DNA of 64,000 nt from NCBI GenBank assembly GCA_025355855.1, contig JANXYU010000029.1, positions 1 to 64,000 of the forward strand, read 5' to 3'. The notes beneath the pieces were generated by a model that saw nothing but the letters and a program-made list of their open reading frames with translations, was not told the origin of the DNA and did no database searches. This document shows, in pieces, positions 48,157-62,531 of the stretch. The position numbers and the translations under genes were made by a program. Position 1 is the first letter of the stretch, and each line of letters starts with the position of its first letter. The DNA comes from Actinomycetota bacterium (GTDB lineage: Bacteria; Actinomycetota; JAHEXW01).

Positions 48157-48492
48157 CTATGACCCGGGTACGTTAATAACCTGGCCGTCAAACATGAATG
48201 GGCCGAACCATTTTGTATGGCCATCCTTGTAGTGCAGGTAAATCTTGTACATGAAACCGTGGTTCTGGCTGGCCCAACTTGCTGTACACTTCTTAAGGTA
48301 TTCATCCCAGTGATACGTGCGAGTTCCTTCATTAATCCATTTGTTCGTCTCATTGATGTAGAGTGTTCCCGTCGAACCGCTATTGCTCATATAGGGCATC
48401 CTGGTGGACATAGTTGATGTGGCAAGCGCAGGCGCGGCCAGCAACGCAACAAACATGATGAAAAGTGATACCGTCAGTAACATTCGTCTCAT
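48157..48492 (-). CDS. Small secreted protein, family A paralog 2
   Basis: MRRMLLTVSLFIMFVALLAAPALA signal peptide; C-terminal KIYLHYKDGHTKWFGPFMFDG; RBS AGAAGGAG. Confidence 0.78.
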   Translation of the reverse strand: MRRMLLTVSLFIMFVALLAAPALATSTMSTRMPYMSNSGSTGTLYINETNKWINEGTRTYHWDEYLKKCTASWASQNHGFMYKIYLHYKDGHTKWFGPFMFDGQVINVPGS

Positions 48493-48684
48493 TGGTTAAC
48501 TCCTTCTAAGAATGGCCAAATATGACTATAGTAGACAGATTCACCCCCTCACAGAAATAGACTGGCTCATTCATAGCATTGTGAGATATTTTGGTCAATA
48601 GAAACTTTATTAATATCTGCGCGTCTCTATGTTCTATTGATACAGCGATAAGAGGAGGTGTTCAAATTAAGAGAAGTAGGCAAA

Positions 48685-48726
48685 ATATAAGAGGACCGCA
48701 GTTTGAACTGCAGTCCTCTTATATTT
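48685..48726 (-). terminator. Rho-independent terminator of the rRNA operon
   Basis: ataagaggaccgcag-tttgaa-ctgcagtcctcttat hairpin directly after 5S. Confidence 0.85.
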
Positions 48727-48727
48727 A

Positions 48728-48845
<118 letters not shown>

Positions 48846-48914
48846 ATCTTTGGTTTTCAAATGTGCGCCTTCAAAGCCGCATAGCGGTATTCCATGAATG
48901 TGTCGAAAGAACTC

Positions 48915-51917
<3,003 letters not shown>

Positions 51918-52182
51918 CGAGAGTTCTTAATTTCGGCTATTCATTTCTTACCGCTATGCAGTTTTCAAGGTGCAACGCGGCCTTGCGGCCGCAGCCGTTA
52001 GTAGTGTTCACAACCGCTAACAACTGAAGTTGCGGTTAAGCAACTCGCTTGAGGGCGCTCCCTCAAAACTGAATAGCGCGCTTGAAGAGTCTATGAGTAA
52101 GGGCTCAGTACTGTTGGTGTGCGTCCCTAACACTTACATGTTCGAGACGGTTGACTAGGAGTTATCTTAAATATCTCCCTAG

Positions 52183-53742
<1,560 letters not shown>

Positions 53743-53859
53743 TGTTACAGGTCTTCGATTCATAACCTTACTCATCTAAACTTCGACATATCCCATGTTA
53801 ATAAGATACATCGTGGCGCGCTATTCAGTTTTCAAGGAACAGTCCCGTTCTTAGGGCAT

Positions 53860-53896
53860 AAAAAAACCGCCCCTCAAACTTCTTGAGGCGGTAACC
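53860..53896 (-). terminator. Intrinsic-terminator-like hairpin in the rRNA leader
   Basis: Minus strand ACCGCCTCAAGAAGTTTGAGGGGCGGTTTTTTT between promoter and 16S. Confidence 0.75.
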
Positions 53897-54053
53897 TCCG
53901 TTTCTCCTGCCGCAGCTTTAATCAGCGACCCGAGCAACGCAGACTACATCGCCTCCGTTCTTGCATTTTCAAAATGATAAAAATCGCACCCGGCAAGTCT
54001 TATTAACAAGCCTGTGACTCCTTAATCTGCCATTTTAGTTACTGCCTTAAGAC

Positions 54054-54082
54054 ATACTAACAATCCCGCCGCACTGTGTCAA
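54054..54082 (-). promoter_or_regulatory. rRNA operon promoter
   Basis: TTGACA (54077..54082) - 17 nt - TAGTAT (54054..54059), upstream of 16S. Confidence 0.75.
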
Positions 54083-54149
54083 CTAGGAAGATTCGATCGC
54101 CAGACTTGCCGACGCTTTTGTCTTAAAACCAGTTCAGTAGGGACATTGC

Positions 54150-55385
54150 CTAACTAAGTATAACACGTCCGACGCGCCGTTTGCCGACGGTTAGCAACAT
54201 ACCGTTGACTAGCGCTATCTCGGCATCCTCGGCATCGACCGCTACGCCATCGATCCGTACAGCTCCTTGGCGGACCAAACGCCGCGCTTCGCCTTTACTA
54301 GACGCGAAACCCGCGCTTTCTATTAGGTCGATGATTCTGATGAGGCCGGCCGTTATCAGAGCTTTATCCGGGGTGATTTCTTCCGCCAGCTTAGCCAAAT
54401 CATCGCTGCCGGCGTGACCGACCTTGTGTTTGACGTTGAACGCTTCCTCGGCGGCCAGCGCGGTCGGCCCGTCATAATAGAGAGCGACTATCGTCCTCGC
54501 TAAGCGTCGTTTGGTTTCACCCGGATGCAAGCCGCCGTCCTCCAGCCCCGCCTCGATAAAGGCAATCTCTTTGTCAGAGATATCTGTGACCAGCCGAAAG
54601 TATCTAACTATCAGTTCGTCCGGCAGCGACATAGATTTGCCAAACATATCCTCCGGTGCATCCGTCACCCCGATGTAGTTGCCCAGGCTCTTGCTCATCT
54701 TGTTTAGGCCATCGGTACCTTCCAATAGCGGCATCGTCATAACTACCTGTGCTTCCTGGCCATACTCGCGTTGCATGTCGCGTCCAACGAGAAGATTGAA
54801 CTTTTGATCTGTGCCGCCCAACTCGATATCCGCTTTGACCGCCACCGAATCATACCCTTGGAGCAGCGGGTACATGAACTCTCGCAGGCTGATGGGTTGA
54901 TTGTTTTGATAACGTTGGCAGAAGTCATCGCGTTCCAGCATCCTGGCGACGGTATACGCGCCGGTCAGACGTAACGTGTCAGCCATCGTCATTTTCCCCA
55001 GCCAAAAACTGTTGAATACCACCTCGGTTTGCGCCGGGTTCAAGATCCGCATCAGTTGGTCTACATACGTCGCCGCGTTGTCCTTGACCTCTGATTCCGT
55101 AAGCTGAGGCCGCATCGCCGTACGGCCTGTCGGATCGCCGATCATACCGGTGAAATCGCCTACGATCAAAACAGCCGTATGGCCGAGATCCTGAAACTGA
55201 CGTAACTTGCGCAGAACAACGGTGTGACCTAAATGGATGTCGGGGGCGCTAGGGTCAAGGCCTAGTTTGACGCGTAAAGGCCGGCGGTCTTTGGCGGCGG
55301 CCTTCAATTTGGCCTCTAAGCCGTCCGCGGGGATTATTTCGTCGGCGCCTCGATATATGATGGCAAGTTGTTTAGTGATATCCAC
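54150..55385 (-). CDS. tyrS: Tyrosyl-tRNA synthetase
   Basis: GLDPSAPDIHLGHTVVLRKLRQFQDLGH, KMSKSLGN, C-terminal S4 domain; GTG at 55385 (MDITKQ) preferred over track start 55451. Confidence 0.96.
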   Translation of the reverse strand: MDITKQLAIIYRGADEIIPADGLEAKLKAAAKDRRPLRVKLGLDPSAPDIHLGHTVVLRKLRQFQDLGHTAVLIVGDFTGMIGDPTGRTAMRPQLTESEVKDNAATYVDQLMRILNPAQTEVVFNSFWLGKMTMADTLRLTGAYTVARMLERDDFCQRYQNNQPISLREFMYPLLQGYDSVAVKADIELGGTDQKFNLLVGRDMQREYGQEAQVVMTMPLLEGTDGLNKMSKSLGNYIGVTDAPEDMFGKSMSLPDELIVRYFRLVTDISDKEIAFIEAGLEDGGLHPGETKRRLARTIVALYYDGPTALAAEEAFNVKHKVGHAGSDDLAKLAEEITPDKALITAGLIRIIDLIESAGFASSKGEARRLVRQGAVRIDGVAVDAEDAEIALVNGMLLTVGKRRVGRVILS

Positions 55386-55444
55386 GATGCTTGATTTTAA
55401 CACGAACACGCGAATCATAACTATCCTGATATACTTATGTAGAT

Positions 55445-57517
55445 ATGGCAAAACGCAAACTGACGCATAAATCAGCCAAAGTAAAACGAGTGCTCAAGCG
55501 GGTCGGCATCGGCATCCTTGTCTTTTCTGTCATTGTGGGAGGAGGTTTGGCCGGCATCGCGACGGGATATATGGGCGGGTTGCCCAAACTGAGCGCCTAT
55601 AAAGATCTCGGACGCGACCAGACTTCCAAAATGTACGCAGCCGACGGTACCCTTTTGGCCACCTTGCATGCCGAACAGGATCGCGAGGTCATACCGAGCA
55701 CGGATATCCCAAAATCTTTGCAACAGGCAATTGTTGCCATTGAGGACTCGCGTTTCTATCAGCACAATGGGGTCGACCTGCGCGGTATCTTGCGAGCGAT
55801 CTACGTGAACTGGCGTTATGGTTCCGGTGAAGGCGGTTCTACCCTGACTCAGCAGTACGTCCGTAACAGCTTTATCAAGCCCGAACCGACGATATCTCGC
55901 AAAATAAAGGAAGCGGCTCTCGCCTACCAGCTTGAGCAGCGTTATGCAAAAGACAAAATCCTGGAAATGTACTTGAACACCGTTTACTTTGGTGAGGGCT
56001 GCTATGGAATCGAAGCGGCCGCCCAAACATACTTCGGTAAACACGCCAAAGAACTTACTTTGCCGGAATCGGCTTTGATCGCCGGACTGCCGGGGGCGCC
56101 TAACCTGTTCGATCCTTATGTCAACGCTAAGCTCTGCAAAACGCGGCGTGACCGGGTCTTAACCAAAATGGTCGAACAACACTTTGTGAGTGCCAAAGAC
56201 GCGGCTGCTGCCAAGCAGACACCTATAACGGTAAAGCCGGCCAAACTGCCGACCGAAGCCGCACCTTCAATAGCCCCCTATTTTGTCGAGCACGTTAAGC
56301 TGGCATTGATTGAAAAATATGGGGCCAATATGGTCTACCGCGGCGGCTTGCGTATCTACACGACTCTGGACATGAATATGCAGAAATCGGCTGAGGCGTC
56401 TGTTTTTGGCACGCTCAATGAACCAGGGGACCCCGAGGCGGCCCTGGTTGCGATCGACCCCAAGACAGGGTCCATCAAAGCTCTTGTGGGCGGCCGTGAC
56501 TTTAACACAAACAAATACAACCTGGCGACGCAGGCGCTGCGCAGTCCTGGCTCCGCATTCAAAGTAATGGGCCTAGCCGCGGCTTTGGAAAGCAACATCA
56601 GCCCCAGCCGGACGTATGACGCGTCGGCCCCCAAAACAATTAAGAACGGCGACGAGACTTGGCGGGTTGAGAACTACGAGGGCGGGAGTTTTAGCGGCCA
56701 GATGAGTGTGGCCGAAGCGACCGTCTGGTCGGTTAACGCGGTTTACGCGCAGCTGGCCATGGACGTAAAGGCTAGTAAAATCGCCGAAACCGCCCAGAAG
56801 CTGGGTATCGTGACTCCGGTCCCCAGCTACCCTTCCATTATCTTGGGGGCTTTGCCTGATGGAGCAACGGTTTTGGAAATGGCCAGCGCTTACGCGACGC
56901 TGGCCGACGACGGCGTTTATAACCGCCCCTCAGGCATAGCGAAGTTGACGGATTCGGAAGGCACGGTCATCGAGATGGCCAAGATTCAAGGAAAACAAGC
57001 TGTCAGTCAGAACACAGCCCGGACGGTCAGCAAAATACTCGAACAAGTTATCAGTCGTGGGACCGGGTTTAGGGCCAATATCGGCCGGCCGGCCGCCGGC
57101 AAGACCGGTACCGCAGAATACAAGCAAGACGCGTGGTTCTGCGGCTATACCCCTGATCTAGCCTGCGCCGTTTGGATGGGTTATCCGGAAGGTTCGGTTG
57201 ATATGGGTTATGTTCACGGCTATCCGCCTTACGGCGGCAGCCTGCCGGCTCTCATGTGGCGACAATTCATGAGCGCGGCGCTCACCGACGTAGCGGTTTC
57301 TGATTTTCCGGACGCTGGGAACGTGACTTACATCAACGAGGGAGTAAAAGTTAAAGTCTGCGCTGTCAGCGGACTGCTGGCTACGCCGTACTGCCCAGAC
57401 ACGGTTGATAAATATTTCAGTCCTGGTGACGTACCCAAAGACTACTGTAAAATCCACACTGGTCCGCCCGCTCCGCCTCCCCCGCCCAGCAGCGGCTCAA
57501 CAACCTCTCTGCATTAA
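55445..57517 (+). CDS. Class A penicillin-binding protein (PBP1A family)
   Basis: EDSRFYQHNGVDLRGILRA, GGSTLTQQYVRN transglycosylase; RSPGSAFK (SxxK) and KTGTAEYKQDAWF. Confidence 0.96.
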   Translation: MAKRKLTHKSAKVKRVLKRVGIGILVFSVIVGGGLAGIATGYMGGLPKLSAYKDLGRDQTSKMYAADGTLLATLHAEQDREVIPSTDIPKSLQQAIVAIEDSRFYQHNGVDLRGILRAIYVNWRYGSGEGGSTLTQQYVRNSFIKPEPTISRKIKEAALAYQLEQRYAKDKILEMYLNTVYFGEGCYGIEAAAQTYFGKHAKELTLPESALIAGLPGAPNLFDPYVNAKLCKTRRDRVLTKMVEQHFVSAKDAAAAKQTPITVKPAKLPTEAAPSIAPYFVEHVKLALIEKYGANMVYRGGLRIYTTLDMNMQKSAEASVFGTLNEPGDPEAALVAIDPKTGSIKALVGGRDFNTNKYNLATQALRSPGSAFKVMGLAAALESNISPSRTYDASAPKTIKNGDETWRVENYEGGSFSGQMSVAEATVWSVNAVYAQLAMDVKASKIAETAQKLGIVTPVPSYPSIILGALPDGATVLEMASAYATLADDGVYNRPSGIAKLTDSEGTVIEMAKIQGKQAVSQNTARTVSKILEQVISRGTGFRANIGRPAAGKTGTAEYKQDAWFCGYTPDLACAVWMGYPEGSVDMGYVHGYPPYGGSLPALMWRQFMSAALTDVAVSDFPDAGNVTYINEGVKVKVCAVSGLLATPYCPDTVDKYFSPGDVPKDYCKIHTGPPAPPPPPSSGSTTSLH

Positions 57518-58470
57518 GTCCTTTTTACCCTGATCAAGCCGGAGAAGGCCGCGACGTCGATACCTTTTTTCTCCAACGCGTCCAAGATGAGGTTTAAGCC
57601 GATGCTGTCGCTGGCGATATGGCCGGCTATCACGACATTCAGATGATGTTTGACGGCCTCGTCCCTGGTCTTCTCGCTCATATGCATGCCGACAATGGTT
57701 CCTACTCCGGCATTGACGAGTTTCTCGATTGCTTTTGGCGGTCCGCCGGTGCCCCCGGTCATATCGATAAAGATGGTTCCGGCCCGGCTGTCCGGCCCGC
57801 CAACTACAATCGTGGGCCCTGAACCGGCTTTTGCGGCCGCCTTGTATTCCGGATATGTCTTAAGCCAGTCAACGACGTCCTGCAGTGTGTCAGGTGCTGC
57901 CGCCGCGACGTCCTTCGTCAATAGCGATGTCACCATATTGTCAGCCGGCGTGTGGCAACACATAAAGGGCAAATCGAGCAGCCGCGCCGCGTCAAGGGGA
58001 CGGTCTTTGTTGACCGGCATTATGCCGCGCGCGACTTCTCTCATTCTTTCATCGAGCAGGGCGTCCCCCACGTTGACCGGCACGCCGAAGCCCTGCCACA
58101 AATCGCTTTGCATCGGCATCACGTCCGCTAAACCGGCATACGCCGACGCCTCCGGATGGTGTCCAATCACAAGGTCGATCGTCTGGCCTTTGGCGCGCAA
58201 TCTATCGACGAGCAGCAGTTCCGGCGTTTCAACATCGATTCCGGCGATTACTGAACGCACTTCCAGCTTTTCGTCACCGTACAAAACCCTGGTGTCGGCG
58301 AAGGGATTCGTCAACCGTTCTTTGTCGAACTCATCTTTCAAAGGGGCGGGTAGTTTCTCGAAAGTCTTCTTGGCTTTTGCCAGTTGGCGCTGCGCTGGCA
58401 CCGGGCCGCGCGGATCGTTGTCCAGGCCCATTTGAACGGCTAGCTTGTAAATATCCTTAAGCTTCATCAT
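57514..58470 (-). CDS. NIF3-like metal-binding protein
   Basis: IGHHPEA, CHTPADN, IVGMHMSEK...VVIAGHIASDS. Confidence 0.75.
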   Translation of the reverse strand: MMKLKDIYKLAVQMGLDNDPRGPVPAQRQLAKAKKTFEKLPAPLKDEFDKERLTNPFADTRVLYGDEKLEVRSVIAGIDVETPELLLVDRLRAKGQTIDLVIGHHPEASAYAGLADVMPMQSDLWQGFGVPVNVGDALLDERMREVARGIMPVNKDRPLDAARLLDLPFMCCHTPADNMVTSLLTKDVAAAAPDTLQDVVDWLKTYPEYKAAAKAGSGPTIVVGGPDSRAGTIFIDMTGGTGGPPKAIEKLVNAGVGTIVGMHMSEKTRDEAVKHHLNVVIAGHIASDSIGLNLILDALEKKGIDVAAFSGLIRVKRT

Positions 58471-59658
58471 CTAAACGGCTCCTCCTTTATACAGCTTGAC
58501 GCCGTTGTAAGTGACCGCCTTATAGGGATGCCCGTCTTGCACATATACCTTCGGAACGCGCGAGTTTATGCTTGTCCGACGAGCGGCGATCGTCGCGACA
58601 TCACCAGCGACGATATTGAATAGCTGAGTTACGTCAACATTCGTATGCTGCATCGAAACGCGGCCGACAATCGGTGTAACCTGGCCTTTTATCTCTATCG
58701 GTCCAACGGCTCGGCTGGCCTTCATCCCTAAGCGCGTGAGAAATCGTTTGAGGAAAAACCGCGGTTTGATGGCGATGCTTTCCGGCAGGAGCGTGAAACC
58801 GTCCGAGAAGCCGATTGGCAATGTCGCCAGCACCATGCCCTTTTTGGTTCTCGCTTCAGCCCCGTAACCCACGACTTGAGAACTCTGGTACTCGCGCACA
58901 AACATTACTGTCGATTTAAGCTGCCAAGTTGTTTTAAGGTCAAGCTTCTTTTCCACTGCGGCGGAAGGATACTGGCCATAGATGAGATTGCCGATTCGCA
59001 CCATGTCCATATGCGCCTCCGGCATGTCAAGCGTCGCGGCGCTATTGCAAACGTGTTTAAGTGGAGGGGAATAACCGGCCGCTGCCAGCGCGTCGACCGC
59101 TTTCTGAAACTTGCCAAGCTGTTCGTAACTGTGACGTTTGTCTTTCTCATCGGCCGTCGCAAAGTGGGTATAGACGCCTTCTATCTCAAAATTTCCCATT
59201 TCCTCGATCTTCTTCATAAAAGCGACAGCTTCCTCGGGAAATGCCCCGCCGCGCCCAAAACCCGTCTCGATTTTCAGATGGGCTTTTATATCCTCGCCTA
59301 ACGCATAGGCGCGATGCGACAACATTTCCGCAGTCTTCATTGAGGCCAACGTGACGCTGAGGTCATATTTTATCAATAAGTCGGCTTCTTCTCCGATGCC
59401 GGGGTTGTAGACGAGAATGGGCGCGTCCACACCGCTGCGCCGCAGCTCAACGCCTTCTTCAAGGGTGCTGACACCTAACCATGTAGCGCCGGCCTCGACC
59501 GCCGCTTCAGCGACCTCTACGGCTCCGTGCCCGTAGCCGTCCGCTTTAACCACGGCCATCAGTTTTGTTTCTTCTTTAAGAAGTGACAGAACCTGCCGCA
59601 CGTTGTACTTGATTGCGTCGATGTCAACCTCTACCCAGGTGAGTCCGATATTTCTCAT
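58471..59658 (-). CDS. alr: Alanine racemase
   Basis: AVVKADGYGHGAVEVAEAA PLP lysine; VGRVSMQHTNVDVT. Confidence 0.95.
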   Translation of the reverse strand: MRNIGLTWVEVDIDAIKYNVRQVLSLLKEETKLMAVVKADGYGHGAVEVAEAAVEAGATWLGVSTLEEGVELRRSGVDAPILVYNPGIGEEADLLIKYDLSVTLASMKTAEMLSHRAYALGEDIKAHLKIETGFGRGGAFPEEAVAFMKKIEEMGNFEIEGVYTHFATADEKDKRHSYEQLGKFQKAVDALAAAGYSPPLKHVCNSAATLDMPEAHMDMVRIGNLIYGQYPSAAVEKKLDLKTTWQLKSTVMFVREYQSSQVVGYGAEARTKKGMVLATLPIGFSDGFTLLPESIAIKPRFFLKRFLTRLGMKASRAVGPIEIKGQVTPIVGRVSMQHTNVDVTQLFNIVAGDVATIAARRTSINSRVPKVYVQDGHPYKAVTYNGVKLYKGGAV

Positions 59659-59683
59659 GGTACCTCCCGCGCGCTCGCTGTGT

Positions 59684-60745
59684 TTAGCGGCGCAGCATCT
59701 TTCTGAGTCTGGTATAGACCGGCATTCCATAGTCATGCAGCCAGGCGAACAACGGCTGATATACCGTTTGGTATTCGCCGATGTATTTGACGGGATAGGC
59801 CCCGAATCCGGTCTTAAATCTGACTAAGCCGTGCAACGGATGGTCTGGCGACAGGTCGCAAGGCACGCCGCGAAAATCGTAGATCGGGCAGTCCCGTTCT
59901 TTGGCCCATTTTATCATAGCCCATTGGAGGGCATGGTTCGGCATCACATTGCGGTGCTCGTTGCCGGAAGCGCCGTAAACGTACCAGCATTTGTTCGAAA
60001 ACGCCAAAGCAATCGTTCCCGAGATCGGTTTCCCTTCGTAATCGGCGATAAAAAGCCGCAGCATGTCCCTGGCCGCCATGGCTTCATACATCTTTCTAAA
60101 ATATCCGATGTTTCGTATCAAGAAGTCGTCGCGCTTGCCGGTTACCTCGAGCAGTCGGTAAAAATCGTCGATGTCGGCCACGGTCTTGCCCACCCGTATC
60201 TCGACGCCTTTGCGTCCGGCTAAGCGGATATTGTAACGCCATTTCTCAGTCATTCGTCCCAGAACATCGTCGTCCGAACCCGTAACGTCGAGATGCATAA
60301 CGCAGCGAGGTTGAATGCCTTCAAAACCGCCGTCGCCTTCTGCTGTCGACTTGAAGCCGGCCCCTGCCAGGGCTGATTTTAAGTCGTCTCGAGAGTCATC
60401 CCAGGAAGGATCAAGCTTCACAAATATGGCTCGCCGTACCCTCGCCAACTCACGAATCTTCTCCGCAATTTCTTTTACGAGAGCGGCGTTGGCCAAATCG
60501 GCCGCGGGACCGCATGGTATATAGAATATGCAGCGGCCTAAAGCTTTTATCGGCCTCTCTAGCAACTGGAAACCGCCGACTGTTTTGCCGTCCGCCTTAA
60601 TCAAATAGCGATAGGGAATCCAACCACTCCAGGCCTTGACCTCGCCCCACGCATACGACTGAAAGACGTGCGCTTCAAGCTGGGCGGCGACGGCGGCATC
60701 ATATTCCTCTCGCTGGGATTCATTGATTTCTACAAATTCGTACAT
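59684..60745 (-). CDS. FemAB-like peptidoglycan aminoacyltransferase
   Basis: QSYAWGEVKAWSGWIPYRYLI, KWRYNIRLAGRKGVEI, HALQWAMIKWAKERDCPIYDFRGV. Confidence 0.92.
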   Translation of the reverse strand: MYEFVEINESQREEYDAAVAAQLEAHVFQSYAWGEVKAWSGWIPYRYLIKADGKTVGGFQLLERPIKALGRCIFYIPCGPAADLANAALVKEIAEKIRELARVRRAIFVKLDPSWDDSRDDLKSALAGAGFKSTAEGDGGFEGIQPRCVMHLDVTGSDDDVLGRMTEKWRYNIRLAGRKGVEIRVGKTVADIDDFYRLLEVTGKRDDFLIRNIGYFRKMYEAMAARDMLRLFIADYEGKPISGTIALAFSNKCWYVYGASGNEHRNVMPNHALQWAMIKWAKERDCPIYDFRGVPCDLSPDHPLHGLVRFKTGFGAYPVKYIGEYQTVYQPLFAWLHDYGMPVYTRLRKMLRR

Positions 60746-60810
60746 TGTGTCCTTTCGTTACGTCATTTGCCAACGAACAAAGTCAGTGAAAGCAAACTCC
60801 CAGTTCCTTC

Positions 60811-62526
60811 TTACTTCAGCATCTTAAGCATCTCGGCAAGCGGCCGAGTATTGATTATATCTCGGGCTTCTAGCCAAGCGCGCCGCCCGACGGCTACGCC
60901 ATACATCATAAAGGAAAGCTGAGCCGCCATATGCGAGTCTGTTCCCAAAGATAGCACTACGCCGCGCTTCCTAGCTTCCCGCGCGTGATCATCTTTCAAA
61001 TCGAGACGATCAGGAAAAGCATTCACTTCTAGAACAGTTCCTGTCGCGGCAGCTCCGTCCATAAGAGCCTCGATATCGACGTTATATGGATTACGCTTAC
61101 CGATAATGCGCCCCGTCGGGTGTGCGATTATTTGAATATATTTGTTTTCCATTGCCCGCCGAAGGCGGAGCATTATCTTCTCGCGCGGCTGCGCGAAACC
61201 ACCATGGATAGCACCGAGCCTGATATCAAATTCTCGCAATAGTTCCGGGCCGTAGTCGACATCTCCATTGTTGTCGATATTCAGTTCTACACCGTTGAGC
61301 ACAGTAATCCCCGCCACCTCTTTGTTCACCTCGTCGATCACGCGGCGGCGAGCGGCGATGTCGGCGCGGGTCATTCCGCCGGCGATCTTCAGTTTCTCCG
61401 CGTGATCCGTCAAGGCGAGATACTCATAACCGATCTCGCGCGCGGCCTCCGCCATCTCTTTCACGCCGTTTAGACCGTCGCTCCAGTTAGAATGGGCGTG
61501 CAACTCGCCTTGTACGTCATCCAGCGTGACCACAACCGGCAGGGTGCGGGCCGCCGCCGCGTCTATCTCGCCGTGATCCTCTCTTAGTTCGGGATCTATA
61601 TAATCAAGGCCCATCGCTGCGTAGATCTCGTGCTCAGTAGCACCGCCGATACGGTTGCCGGTTTTGACGTCGAATATCCCGTATTCGCTGATCTTGAGAC
61701 CCTGTCGTTTGGCCAAATCACGCAAACGGATATTATGATCTTTGGAACCGGTAAAATACTGCAACGCGCTGCCGTATTCGGCAGGTGAGACGACGCGCAG
61801 ATCAACCTGCAGGCCGACGGGCGTTAAGATACTAGCTTTCGTGTCACCCGCCGCCAGCACGCGTGCCACGCCAGGGCCCGCGATGAATTTTGAGGTCACG
61901 GCCGACGGATCCGCAGCGGCCGCGATAATGTCTATGTCCCCTATCGTTTCTTTCATACGGCGCAGTGAGCCGGCAAAATCCGCTGTCTCTACGCCGGCCT
62001 CTGCCCGCAGGGTTTCCACAAGACGCGAAGCCAGCGGATAAGCCTCGTGCAACAGCATCCGACCCTGGCCGGCGCGAACAAGTTCAATGCCGTTTATTAT
62101 GTTTGCTTCGGTTTTAGCGCTCATCCCCGGCAGGGTACGAATTCGCTGAGCTCGAGCCGCCTCCAGCAGTTCGTCGATAGTTGTAACGTGGAGCTCGTCA
62201 AAGAGAAGTTTTGCTTTCCGGGGACCTAGCCCAGGAACGCGCATCAGTTCAAGAACGCGTGGTGAAACTTGCTCTTTAAGCTCGTCATAATACGCCATCT
62301 TGCCCGTGTCGACGAGCTCGGTAATGCGTTCGGCTAGGCTTGCTCCAACCCCAGACAGTTCTGTAAGACGGCCCGCGCGCGCCAGAGCGTTAACGTCCTT
62401 CGTAGAAGTTCGGACGCTTTCCGCCGCACGGTGATGCGCGCGCACCCGAAATAGATTCTCGCCGATTATCTCGAGCGTGTCGCCGATATCGTCCAGCACC
62501 TGCGCGACGTCTTTGTTACTAAGCAT
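60811..62526 (-). CDS. polX: DNA polymerase/3'-5' exonuclease PolX (with PHP domain)
   Basis: HhH GVGASLAERI and GLGPRKAK; GDIDIIAAA polymerase; PHP ELHAHSNWSDG...LTDHAEKL. Confidence 0.95.
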   Translation of the reverse strand: MLSNKDVAQVLDDIGDTLEIIGENLFRVRAHHRAAESVRTSTKDVNALARAGRLTELSGVGASLAERITELVDTGKMAYYDELKEQVSPRVLELMRVPGLGPRKAKLLFDELHVTTIDELLEAARAQRIRTLPGMSAKTEANIINGIELVRAGQGRMLLHEAYPLASRLVETLRAEAGVETADFAGSLRRMKETIGDIDIIAAAADPSAVTSKFIAGPGVARVLAAGDTKASILTPVGLQVDLRVVSPAEYGSALQYFTGSKDHNIRLRDLAKRQGLKISEYGIFDVKTGNRIGGATEHEIYAAMGLDYIDPELREDHGEIDAAAARTLPVVVTLDDVQGELHAHSNWSDGLNGVKEMAEAAREIGYEYLALTDHAEKLKIAGGMTRADIAARRRVIDEVNKEVAGITVLNGVELNIDNNGDVDYGPELLREFDIRLGAIHGGFAQPREKIMLRLRRAMENKYIQIIAHPTGRIIGKRNPYNVDIEALMDGAAATGTVLEVNAFPDRLDLKDDHAREARKRGVVLSLGTDSHMAAQLSFMMYGVAVGRRAWLEARDIINTRPLAEMLKMLK

Positions 62527-62531
62527 GTTTA

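Noticed and set aside
51918-52182. tRNA-Ile/Ala in the 16S-23S spacer
   Set aside because: No cloverleaf or GGTTCGAATCC-type T-arm found in the spacer on the minus strand.
53860-54050. T-box or c-di-AMP riboswitch in the rRNA leader
   Set aside because: GGAGGTTACCGCC only loosely resembles a T-box core, no stem I or specifier was identifiable, and the downstream gene is rRNA; ydaO-type motifs were absent. Reported only as an unexplained structured leader.
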